Shown: piece after piece, positions 56,533 to 64,000 of the stretch
Position numbering within the stretch: position 1 is the stretch's first letter
Layout of the letters: each line of letters opens with the position of its first letter
NCBI RefSeq assembly: GCF_016654115.1
Contig: NZ_JAEQAZ010000011.1
Coordinates: 26,299 to 90,298, forward strand
Direction: 5' to 3'
DNA length: 64,000 bases
Source: Streptomyces sp. MBT53
GTDB lineage: Bacteria; Actinomycetota; Actinomycetes; Streptomycetales; Streptomycetaceae
Notes under the pieces: model-generated
Database searches by the model: none
What the model was told of the DNA's origin: nothing
The model's input: only the letters and a program-made list of their open reading frames with translations
Translations under genes and position numbers: made by a program

Positions 56533-58290
56533 CTACCCGACCTTGGACAGCCGGGCGGTCGGGGAGCCCTCGGCGGAGCTGTCCGACGCGTAGGTGAGGT
56601 CGTCGCCGGTGGGGGTGAGGGTGACCGTGTGGGCGGCCTGGTTGCACACGTCCCGGTTGGTCTTCGCGCCCGCGGCACTCGCGACGAGCCGGGTCTTGGT
56701 CACCTGCTTGAGGGTCAGTACGTCGTCGCAGACACCGCCGAGCTGGTCGGTCTGGCGGAGGACGCCCAGTTGCTGGCCGACGCTCGCCTTGGCGACCGTG
56801 AGCCGGAAGGTCCCGTCCGGGAGGGTGCCGCCGAGCGCGGTGCCCTGGCCCTCCCACGTGCCGAGGTAGGCGGCGGGGACGGACTGCAGCGGGGTGGGCA
56901 CGGGTGAACTCGGGCCGCCGCTCGGCTCCTTGCTGGACGCGGTGCTCGCCGCGCCGCTCGGCACGCTGCTGGCCGCGCTGCCCGGCCCGCCGGTCGAGGT
57001 CGCGGTGGGGGCCGAGCCGGCGGAGTTGTCCGTGCCGCTGTCGCCCGGCAGCATCCGGTACAGGAAGACCGACCCCACGGTCACCGCCGCGAGCGCCCCG
57101 GCGACGGCGAGAGCGAGGGTGCAACTGACCCTGCGCCCACGGCCGTCGGCTCCGGGAGCGGCCGTGGCGGCAAGGGAGACGGAGACCTTCCCCGGGCGAC
57201 GACCGGAGTCCGGGGGAAGCGTTTCGTGCGGGGGCGCGTCACGGGGTTCGGGCACGGCGAAGGGCGGCACGGTGGCCGCGGCCATCGGCATCACCGGCGC
57301 CGGCCCGAACGCACCCGCCCCGCCACCGCCGACCGAAGGACTGCTGAACCCCACCGGCGCCGAGGGCATCCCCTCGGCCACCCCCGCCGCCTCAAGGTTC
57401 AGCAGCTGTACGGCACTTCGGCTGACCTGCTCGACCAGCGCCCCCGGCAGCCAGCCACCGGCGACCAGTCGGGCGGCACCTTCGGGAGCGAGCCGCCGGG
57501 ACACCTCGCCCGGACTCGGCCGCGAGGCGGGGTCCTTGGCGAGACAGGCCATGGCCAGCTCCCGCAACTCGCCGCCCAGATCCCCCAGTTCGGGTTCCTC
57601 GTGGACGACCTTGTAGAGCAGCGCGGCCGAGGAGTCGCCGGGGAAGGGCGACTCGCCCGTGGCCGCGTAGACCAGCACGGCACCCAGGGAGAAGACGTCG
57701 GACGCGCCCGTCGCGCCCTTCCCGAGGATCTGCTCGGGGGCCATGTAGCCGGGCGAGCCGACGGAGACGCCGGTGGAGGTGAGGGAGGCGGTGCCGTCCG
57801 TGGCGCGAGCGATCCCGAAGTCGATGAGGAGGGGGCCGTCGAGAGTGAGGAGCACGTTGGACGGTTTCACGTCCCGGTGCACGAGCCCCAGTTCGTGGAC
57901 GGCCGTCAGCGCCTCGGCGAGCCCCGCGCCCAGGGCCCGTACGGTAGCGGTGGGCAGTGGCCCGCCGTCCGTGACGGCGGCGGAGAGGGAGGGCCCGGCA
58001 GCGTAGGCCGTGGCCACCCACGGCACGGAAGCCTCGGGGTCCGCGTCCAGCACAGGGGCCGTCCAGGCGCCGCCCACCCGGCGCGCGGCGTCGACCTCGC
58101 GGCGGAAGCGGGCGCGGAACTCCTCGTCGAGCGCGAAGTGCGGATGCACGATCTTGACCGCGACCGTACGACCGCCCGCGCTGCGCCCGAGATAGACGCG
58201 GCCCATCCCGCCGGCGCCGAGCCGGCCGAGCAGCCGGTAGGGCCCCACGACCGTGGGTTCGTCGCTGCCGAGCGGTTGCATGCCGTCCAC
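56533..58290 (-). CDS. eukaryotic-type Ser/Thr protein kinase, membrane-anchored
   Basis: A 585-residue Hanks-type kinase. The catalytic domain (about 17-270) has RLGAGGMGRVYLG (P-loop), VAVKIV (lysine), HRDVKPSNVLL (catalytic loop), DFGIA (metal) and YMAPEQILG. All key residues are intact, so it should be active. A Pro/Gly/Ala-rich linker follows to about 380, then a single helix at about 395-415 (LALAVAGALAAVTVGSVFLY) and an extracytoplasmic part with a Ser/Thr/Gly linker and a C-terminal domain holding VCNQAAH and a second Cys (GGVCDDV). No PASTA repeats are seen. The ligand and targets are unknown. MQPLG (58281) is an alternative start. Confidence 0.91.
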   Translation of the reverse strand: MDGMQPLGSDEPTVVGPYRLLGRLGAGGMGRVYLGRSAGGRTVAVKIVHPHFALDEEFRARFRREVDAARRVGGAWTAPVLDADPEASVPWVATAYAAGPSLSAAVTDGGPLPTATVRALGAGLAEALTAVHELGLVHRDVKPSNVLLTLDGPLLIDFGIARATDGTASLTSTGVSVGSPGYMAPEQILGKGATGASDVFSLGAVLVYAATGESPFPGDSSAALLYKVVHEEPELGDLGGELRELAMACLAKDPASRPSPGEVSRRLAPEGAARLVAGGWLPGALVEQVSRSAVQLLNLEAAGVAEGMPSAPVGFSSPSVGGGGAGAFGPAPVMPMAAATVPPFAVPEPRDAPPHETLPPDSGRRPGKVSVSLAATAAPGADGRGRRVSCTLALAVAGALAAVTVGSVFLYRMLPGDSGTDNSAGSAPTATSTGGPGSAASSVPSGAASTASSKEPSGGPSSPVPTPLQSVPAAYLGTWEGQGTALGGTLPDGTFRLTVAKASVGQQLGVLRQTDQLGGVCDDVLTLKQVTKTRLVASAAGAKTNRDVCNQAAHTVTLTPTGDDLTYASDSSAEGSPTARLSKVG

Positions 58291-58341
58291 CCCTCCCCCG
58301 TACGACTTCCAGCAGGGTAGTGCGCCGCGCCCCTCCGGTTG

Positions 58342-59199
<858 letters not shown>

Positions 59200-59290
59200 C
59201 TAGACCTCATGAGGTACGCTCCATACTTCGGCCCCACAGTCAAGCCTCTGGCGATCTTCAAACGTCCGGGTGATGTGATCTTGGCCTCTA

Positions 59291-59318
59291 TTGCTTTCGG
59301 CTGCCCACATGCTAGGCT
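59291..59318 (+). promoter_or_regulatory. candidate promoter of the cold-shock gene
   Basis: TTGCTT (59291-59296), 16 bases, then TAGGCT (59313-59318). Transcription near 59325 would give a leader of about 150 bases that contains the two hairpins described next. Confidence 0.45.
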
Positions 59319-59354
59319 CGCCGCCAAGTTGCAGTTTGGTTTCCCTTGCAGTAC

Positions 59355-59385
59355 AGAGCCTGCGGAGCATGTAACCGCAGGCTCT
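59355..59385 (+). promoter_or_regulatory. leader hairpin, possible attenuator of the cold-shock gene
   Basis: AGAGCCTGCGG (59355-59365) and its exact complement (59375-59385) form an 11-bp stem with a 9-base loop, followed by AGTCGTTTTC. It looks like an intrinsic terminator located inside the leader, about 93 bases before the start codon. A second stem AGGGTT/AACCCT (59435-59458) ends just before the Shine-Dalgarno sequence AAGGAGGG. Confidence 0.6.
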
Positions 59386-59477
59386 AGTCGTTTTCAGACG
59401 TATGCAGTAGTGCGGGACTTGTTTTCACACTTGCAGGGTTCTGGAGCAGGGCAACCCTTTGGGCCCAAGGAGGGCTT

Positions 59478-59681
59478 ATGGCTACCGGAACCGTGAAGTG
59501 GTTCAACGCCGAAAAGGGCTTTGGCTTCATCGCCCAAGAAGGCGGCGGCCCCGACGTCTTCGTTCACTACTCCGCGATCAACGCGAGCGGCTTCCGTTCG
59601 CTGGAGGAGAACCAGCAGGTCTCCTTCGACGTGACCCAGGGTCCGAAGGGCCCGCAGGCGGAGAACGTCACCCCCGTCTGA
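59478..59681 (+). CDS. csp: cold-shock protein, CspA family
   Basis: A 67-residue single-stranded nucleic-acid-binding protein. RNP1 (KGFGFIAQ) and RNP2 (VFVHYSAI) are intact, and the start [16 protein letters not shown] is that of actinobacterial cold-shock proteins. It acts as an RNA chaperone and anti-terminator. The ATG is preceded by a very strong AAGGAGGG. The long leader with two stems suggests post-transcriptional control by temperature or growth state. A strong terminator follows at 59749-59781. Confidence 0.96.
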   Translation: MATGTVKWFNAEKGFGFIAQEGGGPDVFVHYSAINASGFRSLEENQQVSFDVTQGPKGPQAENVTPV

Positions 59682-59748
59682 GTCGCACGATCGTAGTTAT
59701 TCGGTCTCGGAGCCTGGTGCTTTGATCCGGAACAGATAGCAGTACCCA

Positions 59749-59781
59749 AGGAGCCCCGCGCCGTAAGGCGACGGGGCTCCT
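59749..59781. terminator. bidirectional terminator between csp and the XRE-cupin gene
   Basis: AGGAGCCCCGCGCC (59749-59762), a GTAA loop, and GGCG-A-CGGGGCTCCT (59767-59781) form a 14-bp stem with one bulged A. It lies between converging genes. Confidence 0.88.
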
Positions 59782-59800
59782 GCCTTTCCCCGCCCGGGCC

Positions 59801-60376
59801 TCAGAGATGCTGCATGACCAGCACGAACATGGTCCCGGCCGCCAACGCCTCGTAGGTGTGCGGCACATCACCCCGGTACGCCATGTAGTCCCCGGGCCCC
59901 AGCTCCACCGCCCCCTCACCCGGACCGGCCTTCACCCGCCCCGCGCTGACGACGATGTGCTCCACCGTCCCCGGGATGTGCGGCTCGGAGTCCCGCACGG
60001 TCCCCGGCTCCAGCCACACGTAGTAGATGTCCCGCCGCGCCCCCGGCGGGCTCGCCGAGAGCAGCGTGGCCGTGTAGCTGGACTGATCGGAGTGGACCGT
60101 CGGCCCCTCCCCCGCCCGGATGACCTGCACGGACGGCGTCGGCGGCTCCACCAGCACGCTGAACGGCACCCCGAGCGCGACCGCCAGCGCCCAGATCGTC
60201 TCCATGCTCGGATTCCCGCCGGCCGCCTCCAGCTGCGACAGCGTGGACTTCGCGATACCGGCCCGCTTGGCCAGCTCGGAGAGGGAGAGCCCGACGCGGG
60301 TGCGTTCCCGCCGGAGCGCGGCGGCGATCCAGTCCAGGGGAAGCCGGGCCGGCACGTCGGAGATATCGGACGTCAC
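59801..60376 (-). CDS. XRE-family regulator with C-terminal cupin domain
   Basis: A 191-residue regulator: helix-turn-helix at about 28-50 (LSLSELAKRAGIAKSTLSQLE), then a cupin sensor domain (about 110-190) with HIPGTVEHIVVSAGRV and GDYMAYRGDVPHTYEA, whose His residues could bind metal. This architecture is common among repressors of amino-acid and polyamine export or use. It starts with GTG at 60376, exactly where a row of three 21-bp-spaced repeats begins, and is divergent from azlCD, which it probably controls together with itself. Confidence 0.88.
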   Translation of the reverse strand: MTSDISDVPARLPLDWIAAALRRERTRVGLSLSELAKRAGIAKSTLSQLEAAGGNPSMETIWALAVALGVPFSVLVEPPTPSVQVIRAGEGPTVHSDQSSYTATLLSASPPGARRDIYYVWLEPGTVRDSEPHIPGTVEHIVVSAGRVKAGPGEGAVELGPGDYMAYRGDVPHTYEALAAGTMFVLVMQHL

Positions 60377-60424
60377 GTTCGCTCCATGTTCACTCGCGTT
60401 CGCTCCATCGGTACGAACGTTCGC
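60376..60424. promoter_or_regulatory. three repeats phased at 21 bp in the azlC divergent region
   Basis: CGTTCGCTCCAT at 60376-60387 and 60397-60408, and the related CGTTCGC at 60418-60424, are spaced by exactly 21 bp, two turns of the helix. The last overlaps a perfect palindrome CGAACGTTCG (60414-60423) and directly precedes a TTGACG -35-like hexamer. This is the likely operator array for the XRE-cupin protein. Confidence 0.65.
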
Positions 60425-60462
60425 CTTGACGAACGAAGTCCCTGCTGTTCATTGTAGAGAAC

Positions 60463-61158
60463 ATGCGTACGGCAGAGCGAACACCCTCTCTCGCGGTGCT
60501 CCCGGAAATGGTCCGGGACGCCTCCCTCATCTGGCTGGCCGGCGGCATCGTGGGCGTCTCCTTCGGCGCGATCGCGGTGGCCGGCGGCCTGCCGGTCTGG
60601 GTCCCGGTGGCCATGTCGCTGCTCGTCTACGCGGGCTCGGCCCAGTTCAGCGCGGTCGGTGTACTCCTCGCCGGCGGCGGCCCGCTCGCCGCGACGGCCA
60701 CCGGCCTGCTCCTCAACACCCGCACGGCGGCCTACAGCCTGGCCGTGGCGGACATCCTGGGCACGGGCCGCCTCGCCCGCCTGACCGGCGCGCACCTCGT
60801 GACCGACGAAACGGTGGCCTTCGCCCTCGCCCAACAGGATCCGCTACGGCGCCGGACCGCGTTCTGGGTCTCCGGGCTCGGCCTGTTCGCTGCCTGGAAC
60901 GCCGGGGTGCTGATCGGGGCGCTCGCCGGAGGCGCACTCGGCGACACCGACACCTACGGCCTGGACGCGGCCTTCCCCGCCGTCCTGGTCGCGCTCACGC
61001 TGCCCGCGGTACGGAAGGACGCGCGGGTACGGCGGTCCGCGCTGCTCGGTGCGGTCGTCGCGGTCGCGGTGACGGTGACGCCGGGCGTTCCGGCGGGCGT
61101 GCCGGTGCTGCTGGCCCTGGTGGGACTCGTCCTGTACCGGCGAGGGGCGACGGCATGA
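60463..61158 (+). CDS. azlC: AzlC-family branched-chain amino acid exporter subunit
   Basis: A 231-residue membrane protein of the AzlC/YgaZ family, the large subunit of a branched-chain amino acid exporter. Conserved segments are DASLIWLAGGIVGVSFGAIAVAGGLP, VYAGSAQFSAVGVLLAGG and LLLNTRTAAYSLAVADILG with five to seven helices. The ATG at 60463 has a weak AGAGA. The small subunit azlD follows with a 4-bp overlap. Regulation by the divergent XRE-cupin gene is likely from the shared repeats. Leucine, isoleucine or a toxic analogue may be cargo. Confidence 0.92.
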   Translation: MRTAERTPSLAVLPEMVRDASLIWLAGGIVGVSFGAIAVAGGLPVWVPVAMSLLVYAGSAQFSAVGVLLAGGGPLAATATGLLLNTRTAAYSLAVADILGTGRLARLTGAHLVTDETVAFALAQQDPLRRRTAFWVSGLGLFAAWNAGVLIGALAGGALGDTDTYGLDAAFPAVLVALTLPAVRKDARVRRSALLGAVVAVAVTVTPGVPAGVPVLLALVGLVLYRRGATA

Positions 61159-61469
61159 GCCCGACGGTGGCCGTGATCCTGGCGCTGGCGGTCGGGACGT
61201 ACGCCTTCCGGCTGGTCGGACCGGTGCTGCACGGGCGGGTCGAACTCTCCGCCCGCGTACAAGAGTTGCTGTCCGCCGGAGCGGTGGTCCTGCTGGTCGC
61301 GCTGCTGGCGACCGGGGCGCTGACGGAGGGCGGCGGCTTCGCGGGGTGGGCCCGCCCGGCCGGGGTCCTGGTCGGGGGTGTGCTGGCGTGGCGCAGGGCG
61401 CCGTTCGTGGTGGTGGTGCTGGCGGCGGCCGGGGCGACGGCGGCACTCCGGTTGGCCGGGGTGGCCTGA
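61155..61469 (+). CDS. azlD: AzlD-family exporter small subunit
   Basis: A 104-residue membrane protein with four predicted helices, the small partner of AzlC. It begins MSPTVAVILALAVGTYAFRLVGPVLHG and has AWRRAPFVVVVLAAAGATAALRL at its end, as in AzlD. The ATG overlaps the azlC stop (ATGA), so translation is coupled. Both subunits are needed for export in the known systems. Confidence 0.9.
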   Translation: MSPTVAVILALAVGTYAFRLVGPVLHGRVELSARVQELLSAGAVVLLVALLATGALTEGGGFAGWARPAGVLVGGVLAWRRAPFVVVVLAAAGATAALRLAGVA

Positions 61470-61522
61470 ACCGGGCTGCGCGGACCGGGAGTTGTCAGTG
61501 GGCGTAGGTAAGGTCCCCGCCC

Positions 61523-62236
61523 ATGACATCCACACCCTCGACGCCATCCGCACCCTCGACGCCATCGACGCCATCCGCCGAAGCCGCCTTCGTGACCACC
61601 ACCCGGACCTTCTACGACGCGGTCGCCGAGGACTACGCCGAGATGTTCGCCGGAGAACGCACCGGGCCGCGGGACGGCACCGTTCTGGCCGACTTCGCCG
61701 AGCTGGTGAACCGCGGTGGAGGCGGAGCGGTGGCCGACCTGGGCTGCGGACCGGGCCGTACGACCGCGTACCTCGCCTCCCTCGGCCTGGACGTCCTCGG
61801 CCTCGACCTGTCCGGTCCGATGCTCGCGATCGCCCGCCGCGAGAACCCGGACCTGACCTTCCGGCAGGGCTCGATGCTGCAGCTGGACATCCCCGACGGG
61901 GCACTCGCGGGGGCCGTCTCCTGGTACTCGTCCATCCACACGCCGGTGGACCAACTCCCGTCCCTCTTCACGGAGTTCCACCGCGTCCTGGCACCCGGCG
62001 GCTACCTCCTGATCGCCTTCCAGGCCGGCGACCAACCCCTCACCCTCGACCGCCCCTTCGGCCACCCGGTCCGCCTGGACTTCGAACGGCGGCGACCGGA
62101 GGCGATGGCCGAGCTGCTGGAGGCGGCGGGATTCACGCTGCGCTCACGGACCGTACGGGAGGCGAACACCGAGCTCGGCGAGTCGTCACCGCAGGCGTTT
62201 CTGACCGCCACCCGCAAGGCTGCGGCTGTGCTCTAG
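61523..62236 (+). CDS. class I SAM-dependent methyltransferase
   Basis: A 237-residue methyltransferase. SAM motif I is VADLGCGPGRTTAYLASLG (about residue 74), followed by GLDLSGPMLAIARREN and the motif V/VI region GAVSWYSSIHTPVDQL. The core matches the Methyltransf_11/25 group; the substrate is unknown. Residues 2-20 are a Thr/Pro/Ser-rich stretch from a repeated DNA unit (CACCCTCGACGCCATC at 61533 and 61551), unusual for such enzymes. AAGG precedes the ATG weakly. It overlaps the 3' end of the converging membrane-protein gene (62186-62236) by about 50 bp. Confidence 0.86.
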   Translation: MTSTPSTPSAPSTPSTPSAEAAFVTTTRTFYDAVAEDYAEMFAGERTGPRDGTVLADFAELVNRGGGGAVADLGCGPGRTTAYLASLGLDVLGLDLSGPMLAIARRENPDLTFRQGSMLQLDIPDGALAGAVSWYSSIHTPVDQLPSLFTEFHRVLAPGGYLLIAFQAGDQPLTLDRPFGHPVRLDFERRRPEAMAELLEAAGFTLRSRTVREANTELGESSPQAFLTATRKAAAVL

Positions 62237-62710
62237 GGCCCGGCGGGCGCCGACCTCGCTGGGGTATACACGGACGGCGAAGACGGCGATCACCGTGCCG
62301 ACGCACCACGCGAAGAGCGCCGGCACGACGGGGAGCACGAGCAGCGCGGGGAGGAACAGGGCACGGCCCAGGTTCTGGCCGCGTTGCGTCCCGTACCGCT
62401 TCTCGATCCAGGCCTGCTTGGGAGTCGGCGGGTCGAGCATCTTCTCGCGGATGGCCCGGTGCTGTTTCACCCAGGCCCACACCAGGGCCACACAGGACGC
62501 GGCGATCTGCGTCCAGTCCCACAACACGCGTGGGAGCGGGGGCAGGTGGACGCGGAACGACTGGTACAGCTCGACGACGACACCGCACATCATGGCCATC
62601 AGCACGAACCAGAGCAGCGCGCCGGAGGCCCGGCGCAGCCAGTAGCCCGCGCCGCGCCTGTACCAGGTTCTGCCGAGCCCGGGGATCTTCGGAACGTCGG
62701 AGGGGATCAT
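62186..62710 (-). CDS. paralogous membrane protein 3 of a tandem triplet
   Basis: A 174-residue unknown protein. It shares with its two upstream neighbours the start IP..P.LGRTWYRRG..YWLRR, a first membrane segment (about 26-50), the segment LDPPTPKQAWIEKR after a second helix, two further hydrophobic stretches and the ending VYPSEVGARR. A charged tail (SRSLAGGGQKRLR) replaces the WLQEHPS ending of the others. The ATG at 62710 overlaps the stop of the upstream paralog by 4 bp. The function is unknown; see the findings entry for the array. Confidence 0.75.
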   Translation of the reverse strand: MIPSDVPKIPGLGRTWYRRGAGYWLRRASGALLWFVLMAMMCGVVVELYQSFRVHLPPLPRVLWDWTQIAASCVALVWAWVKQHRAIREKMLDPPTPKQAWIEKRYGTQRGQNLGRALFLPALLVLPVVPALFAWCVGTVIAVFAVRVYPSEVGARRALEHSRSLAGGGQKRLR

Positions 62711-63207
62711 GTTGCGGACGGGTGCTCCTGCAGCCAGCGGCGGGCGCCGACCTCGCTCGGGTATTCGCGGACGGTGAGCATGCCGGCACACCAGCCGACG
62801 GCCCACGCGGCGAGCGCCGGCAGGACGGGGGCCGCGACGATCACTCCCAGGCGGCCCGCGAGTGCCAGGCCCGTGGAACGGCGGGTCTCGTCGCGCTTAC
62901 GGCTGCGGAACTCGCCGGGAGCCGGCGGGTCCTGGAGGTCCCTGCGACAGCTCCGGCGCTGCACCACCCAACCCCAGATCGGCGCCCCGCACGAAGCGAT
63001 CACCTGCGCCCAGTCCCACACCGTGCGCACGCTCGGCGGCAGCACGGTCCGGAAGCCCCGGTAGAGGCTGACCGCGGCGAAGCACAGGAAGGCCATGACG
63101 ATCAACAGGAGTACGGCCGTACGCACCCGGCGGAGCCAGTAGCGCGTCCCCCGCTCGTACCAAGTGGTGCCGAGTCCGGGAAGCTTGGGGATGTCGGAGG
63201 GGATCAT
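62707..63207 (-). CDS. paralogous membrane protein 2 of a tandem triplet
   Basis: A 166-residue unknown protein with about four hydrophobic segments. Shared features are IPKLPGLGTTWYERGTRYWL, a WDWAQVIASC helix start, LQDPPAPGEFRSRKR and the C-terminal YPSEVGARRWLQEHPS. It starts at 63207, overlapping the stop of the first paralog by 4 bp. It appears intact and codon use is ordinary. No enzyme motif is present. Its sister genes on both sides indicate local duplication followed by divergence. Confidence 0.75.
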   Translation of the reverse strand: MIPSDIPKLPGLGTTWYERGTRYWLRRVRTAVLLLIVMAFLCFAAVSLYRGFRTVLPPSVRTVWDWAQVIASCGAPIWGWVVQRRSCRRDLQDPPAPGEFRSRKRDETRRSTGLALAGRLGVIVAAPVLPALAAWAVGWCAGMLTVREYPSEVGARRWLQEHPSAT

Positions 63208-63749
63208 GTTCCGGAGGGATGCTCCTGGAGCCAGCGGCGGGCGCCGACTTCGCTGGGGTATTCGCGGACGGTGGTCCAGGCGGCGAGCCAGCCGACGAGA
63301 TACGCGGCGAAGGCCGGCATGACGGGTGCGGCCAGGGCGATGAGCACCCGCCCGCCCGCGGCGCCGAAGCCGGCCGACCTGCCGGCCTGCCGGTTGTGGT
63401 CGCGCTTGGCGATCCAGGTCTGCTTCGGACTGGGCGGGTCCAGGAGGGCCTGTCGATGTCCCCGGCGCTGCTTGATCCAGCCCCAGACGAGGGCCGCGCA
63501 GGCCGCGATCGCCTGCACGCAGTCGCACACCGTGCGCACGGTGGGCGGCATCTCGTCCCGGAAGCCCGAGTAGAGGGCCAGCGAGAAGAAGGAGATCCCC
63601 GCCATCAGGATGAGGAGGAACAGCGTCGTGCGGGTCCGGCACAGCCAGTAGAGCGCGCCGCGCTTGTACCAGGTCCTGCCGAGCTTCGGCAGTTTCGGAA
63701 TCTCCACGGGGGCCCCGGCGGCGGTGACCTCAGAAGATGCTTTTGACAC
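63204..63749 (-). CDS. paralogous membrane protein 1 of a tandem triplet
   Basis: A 181-residue unknown protein, first of three tandem paralogs. The common features are IPKLPKLGRTWYKRGALYWL, membrane segment LFLLILMAGISFFSLALYS, the charged LLDPPSPKQTWIAKR, and YPSEVGARRWLQEHPS at the end. It has an extra N-terminal tail of about 15 residues (SKASSEVTAAGAP). It overlaps the 3' end of the preceding gene by about 20 bp, and so is coupled to it. Membership in an immunity or accessory family for that protein is inference. Confidence 0.75.
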   Translation of the reverse strand: MSKASSEVTAAGAPVEIPKLPKLGRTWYKRGALYWLCRTRTTLFLLILMAGISFFSLALYSGFRDEMPPTVRTVCDCVQAIAACAALVWGWIKQRRGHRQALLDPPSPKQTWIAKRDHNRQAGRSAGFGAAGGRVLIALAAPVMPAFAAYLVGWLAAWTTVREYPSEVGARRWLQEHPSGT

Positions 63750-64000
63750 CGTGCCACACGTCCTTCGTCAGTCGTTTCGCATCGTCCCAGGTCTCCGTGC
63801 CGACATGGCCGGCACCGGTGAGCACACCGCCGACCACGCCGTGGTCATGGATGTCCTCGCTCCAGTGCTCGTGGACGGCGTGGTCAAGGACGCTGGTCGC
63901 GAGGATCGTCGCACCGACCCCGACGACCGCCACCGCAACCGCCCCTTCGACAGGGGCCGCCATCACCACCAGCGTCCTTGACCACGCCGTCCACGAGCAC
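63730..64000 (-). CDS. C-terminal part of a protein reaching past the window edge (WXG/type VII-like)
   Basis: Only the end of this reading frame is visible. It stays open from 63730 to the window edge, with possible internal GTG/ATG starts near 63969. The last 79 residues begin MVMAAPVEGAVAVAVVGVG, a Gly/Ala/Val hydrophobic stretch, and end with DHAVHEHWSEDIHDHG and DDAKRLTKDVWHGVKSIF. This Gly-rich hydrophobic region followed by a charged amphipathic end resembles C-termini of large WXG100/LXG-like actinobacterial proteins. The resemblance is from memory, so the identity is tentative. It is transcribed toward the three paralogs and overlaps the first. Confidence 0.55.
   Translation of the reverse strand, partial: CSWTAWSRTLVVMAAPVEGAVAVAVVGVGATILATSVLDHAVHEHWSEDIHDHGVVGGVLTGAGHVGTETWDDAKRLTKDVWHGVKSIF

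Overview
The window is chromosomal DNA from a Streptomyces-type actinomycete. Base composition is uniformly very GC-rich, GTG starts are common, and genes are packed with ATGA/GTGA stop-start overlaps. Further indicators are a complete 14-gene nuo operon, futalosine-pathway menaquinone genes, Tat-exported binding proteins, a c-di-AMP (ydaO-type) riboswitch in front of a cell-wall hydrolase, and a rare TTA leucine codon. No rRNA, tRNA, CRISPR array, phage or intact insertion sequence was seen.

Layout. 1-1700: riboswitch-controlled secreted transglycosylase and a HAD phosphatase. 1781-9455: galactan-utilisation locus, with a LacI regulator, three ABC importer genes, a GH42 beta-galactosidase and a secreted GH53 endo-galactanase read from a divergent promoter region. 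9499-15734: small-molecule and orphan genes (PPOX-fold protein, membrane protein, formylglycine-generating-enzyme-like protein, flavoprotein, ATP-grasp ligase, fumarylacetoacetase) interspersed with repeats. 16002-24142: an M56 membrane peptidase, then an operon of a GntR regulator, an AprB-like two-cluster ferredoxin, an SsuABC-like sulfonate-type ABC importer and a 934-residue AprA-like flavoprotein with a C-terminal HEAT-repeat array. 24182-26993: RecQ helicase and an unknown secreted protein.

27062-42989 is nuoA-N on the minus strand, with a good Rex-type operator upstream of nuoA. 43735-48504 holds an NlpC/P60 hydrolase, a peptide deformylase, a geranylgeranyl-reductase-family flavoprotein (probably menaquinone side-chain reductase), a GNAT, a small PASTA protein and MenG. 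48578-52783 is a surface-polysaccharide operon (small membrane protein, deacetylase/glycosyltransferase fusion, acyltransferase). 53101-59190 contains a GH18-like lipoprotein, mqnC with a miniature amidohydrolase-like neighbour, a degenerate prepilin-peptidase-like protein, a Ser/Thr kinase and mqnA. 59478-61469: a cold-shock gene with a structured leader, then an XRE-cupin regulator divergent from azlCD across three 21-bp-phased repeats. 61523-64000: a methyltransferase and three tandem paralogous membrane proteins downstream of what may be the C-terminal end of a WXG/type VII-like protein.

Functionally, NADH dehydrogenase I, MqnA, MqnC, MenG and the MenJ-like reductase form a respiratory-chain and menaquinone neighbourhood. 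The most novel-looking units are the AprBA-like/sulfonate-transporter operon with its HEAT fusion, and the three-paralog array at the right edge. The polysaccharide operon and two regulatory DNA structures (the azlCD iterons and the csp leader) come next. All functional statements rest on reading the sequence and family knowledge; no searches were run.
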